64,000 nt of DNA from a bacterium (GTDB taxonomy: Bacteria; Sysuimicrobiota; Sysuimicrobiia; Sysuimicrobiales; Humicultoraceae), in contig JAVHLI010000005.1 of assembly GCA_031082185.1 (NCBI GenBank), forward strand, positions 1 through 64,000. The letters run 5' to 3'. The position numbers and the translations under genes were made by a program. The notes under the pieces were generated by a model that was given only the letters and a program-made list of their open reading frames with translations, searched no databases and was not told where the DNA came from. Shown in pieces: positions 9,243 through 18,196 of the stretch (position 1 is its first letter; every line of letters begins with the position of its first letter).

Positions 9243-9803
9243 CTAGGGCTGCCGCGTCAGCGCCGTCTCGACGGCCCGAAACCACTCCTGGGGGTCGGTC
9301 ACCACGCCGGGGAACTTGCGCACGATGCGACCAAAGCGGTCAACGAAAAAGGTCTCCGGTACGCCGGTGAGGCCGTAGGCCCGGTAGACTGTGTTGTCCT
9401 TGTCGCGAACCGTGGGGTAGGTAGTTTTGGTCTCGTGCAGGAACCGCAACGCCGCCGGCGTCAGGTCCTGCACGTTCACGCCCACCACCATGACCCCCCG
9501 CTCCCTGTACCGCTGCCAGGTGGCCTCCAGGGCGGGTGCCTCCTCACGGCACGGTATGCACCAGGACGACCAGAAGTTCAACACGACCACCCGGCCGCGG
9601 AGCGCCCCCAGGTCCACTCTCCCCTCCGCATCCAGGCGCGGGAGCACGAGCAGGGGTGCTACCGGGATCTCTCCCCGCGCCAGCGCAACGCTGAGCGAGG
9701 CCGGCCGATTAGTACGTAAGGTTACGAAGACCAGCAACCCAAGGAAGACCACGAGGCTGCCCATCAGGACCGCCTGGTGCCGCCTGCTGCCCATTGGTCC
9801 CAT
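9243..9803 (-). CDS. TlpA/ResA-like membrane-anchored thiol-disulfide oxidoreductase
   Basis: Product of 186 residues with an uncleaved signal anchor (about residues 12-28, LMGSLVVFLGLLVFVTL). An extracytoplasmic thioredoxin fold follows, with the active site FWSSWCIPCREE near residue 80 and the cis-proline loop GVPETFFVDRFGRI near 150. Such proteins reduce disulfides outside the membrane, for example in cytochrome c or cuproenzyme maturation. It is the last gene of the copper operon, six bases after copZ, so a role in delivering copper or keeping copper-site thiols reduced is plausible but inferred. ATG 9794 is an alternative start. Confidence 0.85.
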   Translation of the reverse strand: MGPMGSRRHQAVLMGSLVVFLGLLVFVTLRTNRPASLSVALARGEIPVAPLLVLPRLDAEGRVDLGALRGRVVVLNFWSSWCIPCREEAPALEATWQRYRERGVMVVGVNVQDLTPAALRFLHETKTTYPTVRDKDNTVYRAYGLTGVPETFFVDRFGRIVRKFPGVVTDPQEWFRAVETALTRQP

Positions 9804-9809
9804 CCCGAC

Positions 9810-10016
9810 CTAGACGACAGGATACCCGGCGGCCTGCAGGGCCTCGCGGAGGCGCGCCTCATCCAGCTCCGTCGGATTGAACTCCACCAGGACCTTCTTT
9901 GTCACGGCGCTGGCCTCGACCTTCGCCACGCCGGGCAACTGCGCAAGAGCCTTGGTCACGGTGCGCACGCAGCCATCACAGTGGATCTTGGGAACGTCGA
10001 AAGTCTTCGTAGTCAT
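9810..10016 (-). CDS. copZ: CopZ-like copper chaperone (single HMA domain)
   Basis: A 68-residue heavy-metal-associated domain with the copper-binding motif [10 protein letters not shown] near residue 13 and the typical end [13 protein letters not shown]. It starts at ATG 10016, overlapping the copA stop by four bases (ATGA). A much longer reading frame extends into copA but has no support. CopZ proteins carry Cu(I) in the cytosol to CopA or CsoR. Here it sits directly between copA and the TlpA-like gene, in one operon. Confidence 0.9.
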   Translation of the reverse strand: MTTKTFDVPKIHCDGCVRTVTKALAQLPGVAKVEASAVTKKVLVEFNPTELDEARLREALQAAGYPVV

Positions 10017-12499
10017 CTCAGCGTCACTCCCTCCGTAGAGATGGTACCCGCAGGTCGGTATCCCCGTAGCCGCAGGCTGTTGCTCACCACCGTAACCGAA
10101 CTGGCAGCCATCGCCAGCGCGGCCAGGACCGGGCTCAGCAGCATGCCTGTAAAAGGATACAGCACGCCGGCGGCAACGGGAATCAGGGCGACGTTGTATG
10201 CGAACGCCCAAAACAGGTTCTGCCGGATCGTACGCATCGTGCGACGGCTGAGGGCAATCGCCGACAGCACCCCGCGCAGATCCTCGCCGATCAGCACTAT
10301 GCCCGCGGACTCGATGGCCACGTCGGTCCCGGCGCCGATCGCTATGCCCAGGTCCGCGCGCGCCAGGGCGGGCGCGTCGTTGATCCCATCTCCCACCATG
10401 GCCACCACGTGCCCTTCACGCTGCAGCGCCTCGACGTGCGCGGCCTTCTCGTCGGGTTTGACCTCGGCCAGAACGCGGTCGACTCCCACCTGCTGCGCGA
10501 TCGCTTCGGCGGTCCGCCGGTTGTCGCCCGTGAGCATTACTACCTGGAGACCCATCCGGTGGAGCGCGGCCACGACTTCCCGGCTGTACGGCTTTAGGGT
10601 GTCGGCCACGCCGATCACCCCGGCAGCCCGGCCGTCCACCGCCACCAGCATCGGCGTCTTGCCGTCCGCGGCCAAGCCGTCGGCGCGCGCGGCCAGGGCG
10701 TCCGCCGCGATCCCGTGGCGGGCTATCAACGCGGCGTTGCCGACAAGGATCTGCCGCCCCTCGACCGTGGCCTCGATGCCCTGACCAGGCACGGCCTCGA
10801 ACGCGGCGGCGTCGCCGAGGGCGATTCCGCTGCTCCGCGCGCGGGCGACGATTGCCTCTCCTACCGGATGCTCGCTCCCGCGCTCGGCCGCACCCACCAG
10901 TCGCAGCAGCGTTGTCTCGTCGAACCCTTCGGCCGGAAGGACGTCCGTTACCGCGGGTGTCCCGCGCGTAAGCGTACCGGTCTTGTCGAGCACCACCGCG
11001 GTGATGCGGTGCGCGATCTCCAGCGCCTCGCCGCCGCGGATCAGGATCCCGGCCTCGGCACCCCGCCCGGTCCCGACCATGATCGCCGTGGGTGTGGCCA
11101 GTCCGAGCGCGCACGGGCACGCGATTATCAGCACCGCCACGAAGGTGAGCAGGGCATAGGTCAGCGCGGGCTGCGGGCCGATTGCCAACCAGACCCCGCC
11201 GGTGACCAGCGCGATCACGATCACCACCGGCACGAAGTAGGCGGCCACCCTGTCGGCCAGGCGCTGAATCGGCGCCTTGGTACCCTGGGCTTCCTCGACC
11301 AGCCGAATGATCTGCGCCAGCGCGGTGTCGCGTCCCACCTTCGTGGCGCGGAACCGGAAGGTCCCGGTCCTGTTGAGGGTCGCGCCTATCACCTCGACGC
11401 CGGCGGCCTTCTCCACGGGCATGGACTCCCCGGTGATCATTGACTCGTCCACCGTTGAGAACCCATCGAGCACGGTGCCGTCCACCGGGATCTTCTCGCC
11501 TGGGCGCACGACCACGACGTCGCCCACAACCACATCCTCGATCGGTATGTCAGCCTCGGAGCCGTCCCGGATCACGCGGGCGGTCTTGGCCTGCAGCCTG
11601 ATCAAGCGACGGATCGCCTCGCTGGTACGGCCCTTGGCCAGCGCCTCCAGGTACCGCCCGAGCAGAATGAAGACGATGATTATCGAAGCGGTTTCGTAGT
11701 AGACCGTTGGCTCGAGCCCGCCGCCCGTGAACCACTGCGGGAAGAAGGTAGCGGCGACGCTGTATAGATACGCCGCCGAAGTGCCCACCGCGATGAGGGT
11801 GTTCATGTCGGCGGTCCCGTGTCGTGTCGCCGCCCACATCCCGCGGTAGAACCGCCAACCCGCCCAGAACTGAACGGGGGTCGCCAGGGCGAACTGCACC
11901 ATCCAGTTGTGCAGCAAGGCCGGCGCCCAGACGTGGACTCCCATATGCGGGAGGCTGCCCCAGAGAATCGGGAGGCAGAGCAGCGTCGCGCCCACCAGGC
12001 GGATGCGCAACGCGCGTTGTTCGCGCTCGCGGCGCTCGGCCTCGCGGTCAACGGCGCCCTCCTCGGCGGCCAGTGGCTCGTAGCCCGCGTCACGCACGGC
12101 GCGCCACAGCGCCTGCGGCGTGGCAACGCCGGGTATGAACTCGACCGTCGCCTGTTCTCGCGCCAGGTTCACCGAAGCTGATAGGACGCCTTCAACCGTC
12201 CGTAGAGCCGTCTCGACCGTGTTCACGCACGAAGCGCAGGACATCCCGGCAATGGGTATAACCAGGCGCTCATTCCGGACCTCGTAGCCGACGGCGCGTA
12301 CCGCGGCGATCAGGTCGGTCAGGGTGGCCTGCGCGGCGTCAAAGGCAACCAAGGCGCGCTCCGAGGCGAAGTTGACCTGCACCGCGCTCACCCCGGCCGT
12401 CTTGAGAAGGCCCTCCTCCACCCTGTTCACGCACGAGGCGCACGACATCCCTTCGACCGGCAGTTCGATCCGCCGCAAGGCGGTGCGACCGTTCGCCAT
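10013..12499 (-). CDS. copA: Copper-exporting P1B-type ATPase CopA
   Basis: 828 residues. Two N-terminal HMA domains each carry GMSCASCVN (residues about 18-26 and 84-92). The membrane region follows with the Cu-binding intramembrane motif [12 protein letters not shown] near residue 455. The catalytic phosphorylation site is DKTGTLT near 500, and the hinge motif [10 protein letters not shown] is near 705. The HP motif [10 protein letters not shown] that marks P1B pumps is present near 550. The C-terminal membrane end has [14 protein letters not shown] and [15 protein letters not shown], the N...MxxSS pattern of Cu(I) exporters. It pumps Cu(I) out of the cytosol. It is downstream of csoR and overlaps copZ. 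Confidence 0.96.
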   Translation of the reverse strand: MANGRTALRRIELPVEGMSCASCVNRVEEGLLKTAGVSAVQVNFASERALVAFDAAQATLTDLIAAVRAVGYEVRNERLVIPIAGMSCASCVNTVETALRTVEGVLSASVNLAREQATVEFIPGVATPQALWRAVRDAGYEPLAAEEGAVDREAERREREQRALRIRLVGATLLCLPILWGSLPHMGVHVWAPALLHNWMVQFALATPVQFWAGWRFYRGMWAATRHGTADMNTLIAVGTSAAYLYSVAATFFPQWFTGGGLEPTVYYETASIIIVFILLGRYLEALAKGRTSEAIRRLIRLQAKTARVIRDGSEADIPIEDVVVGDVVVVRPGEKIPVDGTVLDGFSTVDESMITGESMPVEKAAGVEVIGATLNRTGTFRFRATKVGRDTALAQIIRLVEEAQGTKAPIQRLADRVAAYFVPVVIVIALVTGGVWLAIGPQPALTYALLTFVAVLIIACPCALGLATPTAIMVGTGRGAEAGILIRGGEALEIAHRITAVVLDKTGTLTRGTPAVTDVLPAEGFDETTLLRLVGAAERGSEHPVGEAIVARARSSGIALGDAAAFEAVPGQGIEATVEGRQILVGNAALIARHGIAADALAARADGLAADGKTPMLVAVDGRAAGVIGVADTLKPYSREVVAALHRMGLQVVMLTGDNRRTAEAIAQQVGVDRVLAEVKPDEKAAHVEALQREGHVVAMVGDGINDAPALARADLGIAIGAGTDVAIESAGIVLIGEDLRGVLSAIALSRRTMRTIRQNLFWAFAYNVALIPVAAGVLYPFTGMLLSPVLAALAMAASSVTVVSNSLRLRGYRPAGTISTEGVTLR

Positions 12500-12519
12500 G
12501 GTGCTGCCTCGCTCCCAGG

Positions 12520-12828
12520 CTAGAGCCTGCTCGACGTCTTGAAGACCTCGAGCAACTCGGTGATGATGCGCTCACGCTCCCGCGCGTCGCTGGAGCGTAT
12601 TGCGGTCGTTGCGCAGTGCTCCAGGTGGTCCTCAAGCAGCATGGCGTTCACCCTGTCCAGGGCCCGTTGCACGGCCTGGACCTGCCGTATCACGTCTATG
12701 CAGTAGGCATCGCCCTCCACCATGCGCTCGACCCCGCAGACGTGCCCCGCGACGCTGCGAAGCCTCACCAGCACTTTCCGCCGCTTCTCGACCGATCCGT
12801 GCTTTGCCACCGGAGTGACCGCCTTCAC
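12520..12828 (-). CDS. csoR: CsoR-family copper-sensing transcriptional repressor
   Basis: 102-residue all-helical repressor of the DUF156/CsoR family. The Cu(I) ligand set is intact: Cys43, His68 and Cys72, with the same 25- and 4-residue spacing as known CsoR proteins. The N-terminus is basic ([19 protein letters not shown]). It begins with GTG 12828, with GAGGAG seven bases upstream. When copper binds, CsoR releases its operator and the csoR-copA-copZ-tlpA operon is expressed. A matching GC-rich palindrome lies immediately upstream. Confidence 0.93.
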   Translation of the reverse strand: MKAVTPVAKHGSVEKRRKVLVRLRSVAGHVCGVERMVEGDAYCIDVIRQVQAVQRALDRVNAMLLEDHLEHCATTAIRSSDARERERIITELLEVFKTSSRL

Positions 12829-12861
12829 GGGCGTGCTCCTCTCTGTTCCCCTGCCCCCGCC

Positions 12862-12887
12862 GTACCCCCCCCTGGGGGGAGGGGTAC
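12862..12887. promoter_or_regulatory. csoR operator: CsoR-type operator
   Basis: A 26-bp near-perfect palindrome: GTACCCC at the left edge and GGGGTAC at the right edge around a C-run/G-run core. This is the known CsoR box architecture. It lies just downstream of a strong minus-strand promoter (see 12895-12923) and 33 bp before the csoR start, so bound CsoR would block transcription of its own copper operon. Confidence 0.85.
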
Positions 12888-12894
12888 TCCCATC

Positions 12895-12923
12895 AGCGTA
12901 CGCTGCCCGCCGGCGCGTGTCAA
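12895..12923 (-). promoter_or_regulatory. Sigma70-type promoter of the csoR-copA-copZ operon
   Basis: On the minus strand, a consensus -35 TTGACA (12918-12923) is followed by a 17-bp spacer and a -10 TACGCT (12895-12900). The CsoR operator begins 7 bases downstream of the -10, covering the expected transcription start. Confidence 0.7.
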
Positions 12924-13004
12924 CGGGGTGAGGGTGACAAGAACCCTCCCGCAGGAGAGAATAGGAGAAGATCCTCCGATCATGCGCAGGGAGCGTGAAC
13001 CATC

Positions 13005-14456
13005 ATGAACCAGAACATCCCCATCACCGTGGCGCACGGCGACGGCATCGGCCCGGAGATCATGGCCGCCACACTGCTGGTCCTGAGCGAGGCTGGCGCC
13101 CGGATCGACATCGAGACGATCGGGATCGGCGAGAAGGTCTTCCTCCGGGGTCACAGCAGCGGCATCGAGCCCGGAGCATGGGAGTCGCTTCGCCGCACGA
13201 AGGTGTTCCTCAAGGCCCCCATCACAACGCCCCAGGGCGGCGGCTACAAGAGCCTCAACGTGACCACGCGCAAGATGCTGGGGCTGTACGCCAACGTGCG
13301 GCCGTGCTCGGCCTACCACCCCTTTGTGGATACCAAGCATCCCGGGATGGACGTCGTGATCGTGCGCGAAAACGAGGAGGACCTGTACGCAGGGATCGAG
13401 TATCGCCAGACAGACGACGTCTATCAGAGCCTGAAGATCATCTCCCGACCCGGGACCGAAAAGATAGTCCGATACGCCTTTGAGTACGCTGCGCGGCACG
13501 ACCGCAAGAAGGTCACCTGCTTCACGAAAGACAACATCCTCAAGATGACCGACGGGCTGTTCCACAAGGTCTTCGACGAGATCGGCACGCAGTATCCCGC
13601 GATCACCAAGGAACACTGGATAGTTGACATCGGTGCCGCCAAACTGGCCGACACGCCCGAGGCATTCGACGTGATCGTGCTGCCCAACATGTATGGCGAC
13701 ATCCTCTCGGACGTGGCCGCGCAGATCGCCGGATCGGTGGGGCTGGCAGGATCGGCCAACATCGGCGACCAGTGCGCCATGTTCGAGGCCATCCATGGTT
13801 CGGCGCCGCGCCGCGCAGGTCAGAACGTGGCGAATCCCTCGGGCCTGTTGCTGGGTGCGGTGATGATGTTGGTCCACATAGGTCAGCCGGACGTGGCGGA
13901 GCGCGTGCACAATGCCTGGCTCCGTACGATCGAGGATGGGGTGCACACCTCCGACATCTACGCCGAGGGCGTCAGCCGGGAGAAGGTCGGCACCGGTGAG
14001 TTCGCACGGGCGGTTGCCGATCGGCTGGGCCAGGTGCCCGAGCGGCTCAAGGCGGTCACATACCAGGCGGCGCCCAGGGAGACAGTCGGGGCCGTCGCCA
14101 CCTCACGGCTTCGCGCGAAGAAGGCGTTAGTGGGAGTGGACGTCTTTGTTCACTGGCGGGGGGGCTCGCCCGACCAACTGGGCGGGCAGGTGGAAGCCCT
14201 CAGTGGAGGTGACCTTAGGCTGGGCATGATAAGCAACCGCGGCGTCAAGGTGTACCCCGGCGGGTTTTCCGAGACCTTGTGCGTGGACCACTGGCGATGC
14301 CGTTTCCTGTCGCGGACCGAAGGCGGGACCATCGCGCACGGTCAGATCATCGCGCTGCTGCAGCGGATCGCCAACGCAGGACTGGATTCCATCAAGACCG
14401 AGAACCTCTACACGTTCGACGGCGAGCCGGGTTACTCGCTCGATCAGGGCGAGTAG
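13005..14456 (+). CDS. icd: NADP-dependent isocitrate dehydrogenase, Thermus type
   Basis: 483-residue member of the isocitrate/isopropylmalate dehydrogenase family. It has the N-terminal HGDGIGPEIM, substrate motifs SLNVTTRKMLGLYANVRP and RENEEDLYAGIEY, and the metal site NMYGDILSDVAAQIAGSVG. The cofactor region is EAIHGSAPRRAGQNVANPSG. Unlike the shorter E. coli enzyme it carries a C-terminal extension (VGVDVFVHWRGG to FDGEPGYSLDQGE, residues about 375-483), matching the Thermus thermophilus enzyme as I recall it. It converts isocitrate to 2-oxoglutarate in the TCA cycle. It is monocistronic and divergent from csoR; GGGAG lies about ten bases before the ATG. Confidence 0.94.
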   Translation: MNQNIPITVAHGDGIGPEIMAATLLVLSEAGARIDIETIGIGEKVFLRGHSSGIEPGAWESLRRTKVFLKAPITTPQGGGYKSLNVTTRKMLGLYANVRPCSAYHPFVDTKHPGMDVVIVRENEEDLYAGIEYRQTDDVYQSLKIISRPGTEKIVRYAFEYAARHDRKKVTCFTKDNILKMTDGLFHKVFDEIGTQYPAITKEHWIVDIGAAKLADTPEAFDVIVLPNMYGDILSDVAAQIAGSVGLAGSANIGDQCAMFEAIHGSAPRRAGQNVANPSGLLLGAVMMLVHIGQPDVAERVHNAWLRTIEDGVHTSDIYAEGVSREKVGTGEFARAVADRLGQVPERLKAVTYQAAPRETVGAVATSRLRAKKALVGVDVFVHWRGGSPDQLGGQVEALSGGDLRLGMISNRGVKVYPGGFSETLCVDHWRCRFLSRTEGGTIAHGQIIALLQRIANAGLDSIKTENLYTFDGEPGYSLDQGE

Positions 14457-14469
14457 TTCACGGCGGCGA

Positions 14470-15279
14470 TTAGGCGCCGCGCACCAGATGCCACATCTTC
14501 TCCGGCACCAGCGGCATCTCCACGTGCCGGATTCCCAGCGGGTTGAACGGCGAAGGCGTCTCCAGGAACTCGGTGGTAACATCCACAACCTGATGGGCCC
14601 GGAGCATCGGGTAGTCCGCGAAGGTCACCGTCAGCAACTGGCCCTCGGCATCGTAGATCACCTGTTCGGCCAGCAGCGGATTGACTATTGTGCCAGCGTC
14701 GTCCACCGCGACCAGTCTAAGCACGTGCACCTGCCCGGTAGTCCGGTCGATCTCCACCACGGCCGCGTAGACCCCGAACGGAAAGACCGGGTCCACAAGG
14801 CGGAAGGTCGCCGCTGCATCGAGCCCCACCTCGATGTCGGGCGGAAGCCGCATGGGATGGTAGGCGGCCGCGCGGGGAGCGTAGTACCCACCGAGGCTCA
14901 CGCCCGCGGCTCCCACGCGGGAGGGGTCGAAGCCGCCGCGCCCTGCAAGCGTGTCAAGGGCGGCGGTCACCGCAACCTCATAGTCGTGCCGGATGCAGGT
15001 AGTGTACCCTGATTCGCCCTGCCCGGGTCCATCCAGCGAGAAGGTCGCCATCCCGCGCGAGAGGAACACGGCCTCCCAATGGAAGAACTCCTCCTTGGTC
15101 GAATCCAGCCCCGGGATTAGGAGCACCAGCGGCGGGCGTGACGCGCCGGGAGGCCGGCGCAGGTTGCCCACCAGGGGCGCGCCCTCGAAGGGGATCTCCA
15201 CGCGCTCAGCCGACGGGTCGAGGAGCCGGTGCGCCGCGTACAGGCTGGCCACGGCCGCGGCGACCCTCTCGTCAGGCAT
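14470..15279 (-). CDS. Chimeric gene: alpha/beta-hydrolase N-half fused to a CoxL-type molybdenum hydroxylase C-end
   Basis: 269 residues made of two unrelated parts. Residues 1-142 are an alpha/beta-hydrolase of the 2,6-dihydropseudooxynicotine-hydrolase-like group: LVLLIPGLDSTKEEFFHWEA, SLDGPGQGES, and the nucleophile elbow GVSLGGYYAPR. Residues 143-269 look like the C-terminus of a xanthine/CO-dehydrogenase large subunit: FPFGVYAAVVEIDRTTGQVH, AVDDAGTIVN, ETPSPFNPLG, VEMPLVPEKMW. The hydrolase part lacks its catalytic Asp/His end. The CoxL part lacks the AQGIGQAL and GEAGTI motifs expected within it. It starts at ATG 15279, overlapping the amidohydrolase stop. It is probably non-functional as either enzyme; see findings. 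Confidence 0.75.
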   Translation of the reverse strand: MPDERVAAAVASLYAAHRLLDPSAERVEIPFEGAPLVGNLRRPPGASRPPLVLLIPGLDSTKEEFFHWEAVFLSRGMATFSLDGPGQGESGYTTCIRHDYEVAVTAALDTLAGRGGFDPSRVGAAGVSLGGYYAPRAAAYHPMRLPPDIEVGLDAAATFRLVDPVFPFGVYAAVVEIDRTTGQVHVLRLVAVDDAGTIVNPLLAEQVIYDAEGQLLTVTFADYPMLRAHQVVDVTTEFLETPSPFNPLGIRHVEMPLVPEKMWHLVRGA

Positions 15280-16270
15280 GCCGCGCCTCCTCCTCACCAA
15301 GCAGCCGCAGTGCGTTACCGCCCAGAATTGCCGCCTCATCGCCGGCAGGAAGCCCGAGCCCGCGCACGTCCCCTACCGGATCCGCGACCCCCATGTCAAA
15401 CGGGTAGTCCGACCCGAGCAGGACGTGGTCCGCTCCGGCGTAGTCCACCAGCGACCGCAACAGGTCCGCGTCGTGGGTCACGGTGTCGTAGTAGAGGCGG
15501 CGCAGCGAGGCATCGGGGGATTCCCGTAACCTGGAACGGGCGTCGCTCTGAAAGGAGTGCGAGTGTCGCAGCCGCCCGCGCACGCACATGAGGGCCCCAC
15601 CGCCGTGGGCCAGGAGCACCTTGAGCCGCGGGTACCTCTCCATCACGCCGGCCATCACCATCTGGGCGGCGGTGATCGCAGTCTCCAGGGGATTGCCCAC
15701 GGTGTTCCACATGTAGTACCCGCCCAGCGCCGCCATATCAAAGCCCCGCGTGGTCGGGTGGATGAACACCAGCGCATGGGAGGCCTCGGCGGCCTCCCAG
15801 AACGGCAGGAAGCGGTCGTCCCCAAGCGGCACTCCGCGCACGCCGGCGGCAACCTCGACTCCTCGGAGCCGGCGCCCTGCCATCAGCGCCTCGAGCTCGC
15901 GCGCGGCCACCTCAGGTGCCTGCAGCGGCACCGCGCCGAGGGCTGCGACGCGGCCGGGGTAGGACTCGACAAGCCGGGCCAGCGCGTCGTTCTGAACCCG
16001 GCAGGCGCGCAGCCCCTCCTCCGCTTCGAGCTCGTAGCCAAGCAGGGGAACCCACGGGCAGAGCAGCGTGCGGTCCATGCCCCTGGATTCCTGGAACCGC
16101 AGTATCGCCTCAATCTGGACGAACTCATGGAGCGCGGACCTGATCTGCCGCCCGCCTGCTTCGACGGTCTGCTTCCCTTGCTCCCAGTACACGTGGGGCC
16201 GCCACGACTCGACTCCTGCATCGCGCGTGGCTTCCGGCACGATGATGTGTGCGTGCCCGTCCATTGTCAT
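15272..16270 (-). CDS. Amidohydrolase-2 (ACMSD-like) family metal-dependent hydrolase/decarboxylase
   Basis: About 332 residues with the TIM-barrel metal motifs of the amidohydrolase_2 family. They are HxH near the start (MTMDGHAHII), FIHPTTRG mid-chain, LKVLLAHGGGAL, and the late HVLLGSDYPFDMG. Relatives include aminocarboxymuconate-semialdehyde decarboxylase and resorcylate decarboxylases, so aromatic or lactone catabolism is possible. I start it at ATG 16270 because AAGGGGG precedes it; 21 upstream codons overlap the next gene. It lies in an operon with a transporter, a 2-hydroxyacid dehydrogenase and a KDG kinase. The substrate is unknown. Confidence 0.8.
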   Translation of the reverse strand: MTMDGHAHIIVPEATRDAGVESWRPHVYWEQGKQTVEAGGRQIRSALHEFVQIEAILRFQESRGMDRTLLCPWVPLLGYELEAEEGLRACRVQNDALARLVESYPGRVAALGAVPLQAPEVAARELEALMAGRRLRGVEVAAGVRGVPLGDDRFLPFWEAAEASHALVFIHPTTRGFDMAALGGYYMWNTVGNPLETAITAAQMVMAGVMERYPRLKVLLAHGGGALMCVRGRLRHSHSFQSDARSRLRESPDASLRRLYYDTVTHDADLLRSLVDYAGADHVLLGSDYPFDMGVADPVGDVRGLGLPAGDEAAILGGNALRLLGEEEARHA

Positions 16271-16298
16271 GACCAAGACCCCCTTGCCAACAGACTCA

Positions 16299-17207
16299 TC
16301 ACCTGTAGAAGAGCAGCACGGACGAACCGGCAATGATCAGTGCCGAACCCTGCCAGAGGCGCGTTGTGACCTGTTCTACCCGACGGCCACCAACAAACGG
16401 AGATAGCAGGAGCACAACCGGTACCGAGACCTGGCTGAGGGCCAGAGCGACAGCCACCGGTACCAAGTCCACGGCGATCCAGCGTGCCCACGTGGATAGC
16501 CCCACCAGAATACCGGCCGCGAGCTTGAACAGCATGGCCTCGCGGCCAACCGGCCGGCCTGTGGGCGAGCCTCGCCCGCCCAGAAGAAGTCGTGGGAAGA
16601 GAAGAAGCCCGTACGCTGCCGCAGATCCGGCAAGCCCGGCCGTGACGCCGAGCAACGGGGACGGGAGGCCTTCCAGTCCCTTTCGGATGAAGACCGGGCT
16701 CATCGCCCAGCAGAGCGCCGTCCCCAGCCCCCACAGGGACGCGCGCCACCCGGCCTGAGCGCCCGAAAGCGGCGCCGAAGGACTCCCTATGCCGGAGATC
16801 ACGACCACACCAACAATCACGAGCCCTACGCCTGCCAGAGCTGGCAGGCCGGGCAGCTCGCGTAGGGCAAACACGGCCAGAACCGTGGCGAAAAGCGGCA
16901 CGGCGGCCAGCAACGGCGTCGTGCGCGCCGCGCCGATTCGCTTCTGGCTGGCGTTGAGCAACGTCCATCCGAGGAAGAAGTGAAAGAAGCCGGCCAGGAA
17001 GAAGTTGGCCAACGCCGAGGGGGGCGCGGAAAGCAGCCGGGCCGCGTCCTCGGTTGCGAGGGCGATTCCCAATAGGACGGCCGTGCTGATAAGTAGCTGC
17101 GCAAATGTGGATCGGATGACATCCATCCCGCGCACCGCACGGCTGTTGACGGACTGGAACAGCCCGAAGCCCACGCCTGAGGCAATCGCCCATAGGCCGC
17201 CGGTCAT
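16299..17207 (-). CDS. DMT-superfamily (EamA-type) transporter
   Basis: About 302 residues, ten predicted membrane helices in two EamA repeats. The first repeat spans ASGVGFGLFQSVNSRAV to VGLVIVGVVVISG; the second spans SLWGLGTALCWAMSPVFIRK to LIIAGSSVLLF. Such proteins export metabolites such as amino acids or sugars down a gradient. I chose ATG 17207, which sits 13 bases after the hydroxyacid dehydrogenase stop. The substrate cannot be read from sequence; co-location with KDG kinase suggests a carboxylate or sugar-acid intermediate, which is inference. Confidence 0.82.
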   Translation of the reverse strand: MTGGLWAIASGVGFGLFQSVNSRAVRGMDVIRSTFAQLLISTAVLLGIALATEDAARLLSAPPSALANFFLAGFFHFFLGWTLLNASQKRIGAARTTPLLAAVPLFATVLAVFALRELPGLPALAGVGLVIVGVVVISGIGSPSAPLSGAQAGWRASLWGLGTALCWAMSPVFIRKGLEGLPSPLLGVTAGLAGSAAAYGLLLFPRLLLGGRGSPTGRPVGREAMLFKLAAGILVGLSTWARWIAVDLVPVAVALALSQVSVPVVLLLSPFVGGRRVEQVTTRLWQGSALIIAGSSVLLFYR

Positions 17208-17220
17208 GCGTGGACTGCGT

Positions 17221-18162
17221 TCACGATCCCACCAGGTTGGTGCACTTCCCAACGGCAAAAGCCGCGATGTTGCCAAGCGTTATGGACAGGATGCGCCCAA
17301 CCGCGCCGTCGGTGTACCAGCCGATGTGCGGGGTTACGACCACGTTGAGTCCGGAGAAGTCGTGATAGATGCTGCGCTCGCCCTCCAGCACGTCCAGCCC
17401 GGCGCCTCCAAGGTGTCCCGACCGGAGGGCCTCGATGAGCGCCTGCGTGTCCACGATCGCGCCGCGCGAGGTGTTGACCAGGATCGCCCCCGGCTTCATC
17501 ATCGCCAGGCGGCGGGCGTCGAGGAAACCGTGCGTTCCGACGGTCAGAGGGATGTGGAGCGTTACCGCGTCCCCCTCCGCCAGCACCCTTTCGAGCGGCG
17601 CGTACTCGAAACCGAGATCTTTCGCTGCCTGGGGGTTCTCGATCACATCGTGAGCGATTACCCGCATCCCGAACCCCTTGGCGATACGGATGCCGTGCAG
17701 TCCGACGCGTCCGGTGCCGGCCACGCCCAGGGTCTTGGCGTGCAGCTCGATACCCCTCAGCCCCTCGTCGGAAAAGCGCCGTTCCCGACGGTACCGCTCG
17801 TCTCCCCGCACGATGTTGCGCGCCACGGCCAGCAGCAGCCCAAATGCCAGCTCGGCGATCATGTGGGCGCCGTAGTCCGGCACGTTGCACACCCGGATTC
17901 CGCGGCGAGCGGTCTCGGCCAAGTCAATGTGGTCGTACCCGGCCGACCGCGTCACGATGAGCTTCAGGTTCGGGAGACGGCCCAGGATCTCGCCGGTCAC
18001 GCGTCCGAACTGGTCGCGCATGCAAAGTACATCGGCCCCATCGGCCGCGGCCACGATCTCATCGGCCGTGCGCAGCGGACCGTGGAGGCTGAACTCGCAC
18101 CCGTCGAGCCGAATCGCCTCTCGGTCCTCAAAGATCACGTCGGTGAAGGCAACGCGGATCAA
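17221..18162 (-). CDS. D-isomer-specific 2-hydroxyacid dehydrogenase
   Basis: About 313 residues. It has an N-terminal catalytic half with VTRSAGYDHIDLAE and a Rossmann NAD-binding half with LGVAGTGRVGLHGIRIAKGF. The catalytic Arg, Glu and His are in LVNTSRGAIVD, GLDVLEGE and VTPHIGWYT. It reduces a 2-oxoacid to a D-2-hydroxyacid, or the reverse. I start it at TTG 18162 because the product then begins MIRVAFTDVIFEDRE and GGGGAGGATGGAG is immediately upstream; no in-frame ATG fits. The family includes glyoxylate, D-lactate and phosphoglycerate dehydrogenases. Its operon with KDG kinase favours sugar-acid breakdown. Confidence 0.85.
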   Translation of the reverse strand: MIRVAFTDVIFEDREAIRLDGCEFSLHGPLRTADEIVAAADGADVLCMRDQFGRVTGEILGRLPNLKLIVTRSAGYDHIDLAETARRGIRVCNVPDYGAHMIAELAFGLLLAVARNIVRGDERYRRERRFSDEGLRGIELHAKTLGVAGTGRVGLHGIRIAKGFGMRVIAHDVIENPQAAKDLGFEYAPLERVLAEGDAVTLHIPLTVGTHGFLDARRLAMMKPGAILVNTSRGAIVDTQALIEALRSGHLGGAGLDVLEGERSIYHDFSGLNVVVTPHIGWYTDGAVGRILSITLGNIAAFAVGKCTNLVGS

Positions 18163-18196
18163 ACTCCATCCTCCCCTCGGCCCCAAAGGCCGGCGA

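Noticed and set aside
12825-13946. 373-residue minus-strand frame opposite icd
   Set aside because: It would overlap csoR's control region and lies opposite an unambiguous icd; no family resemblance.
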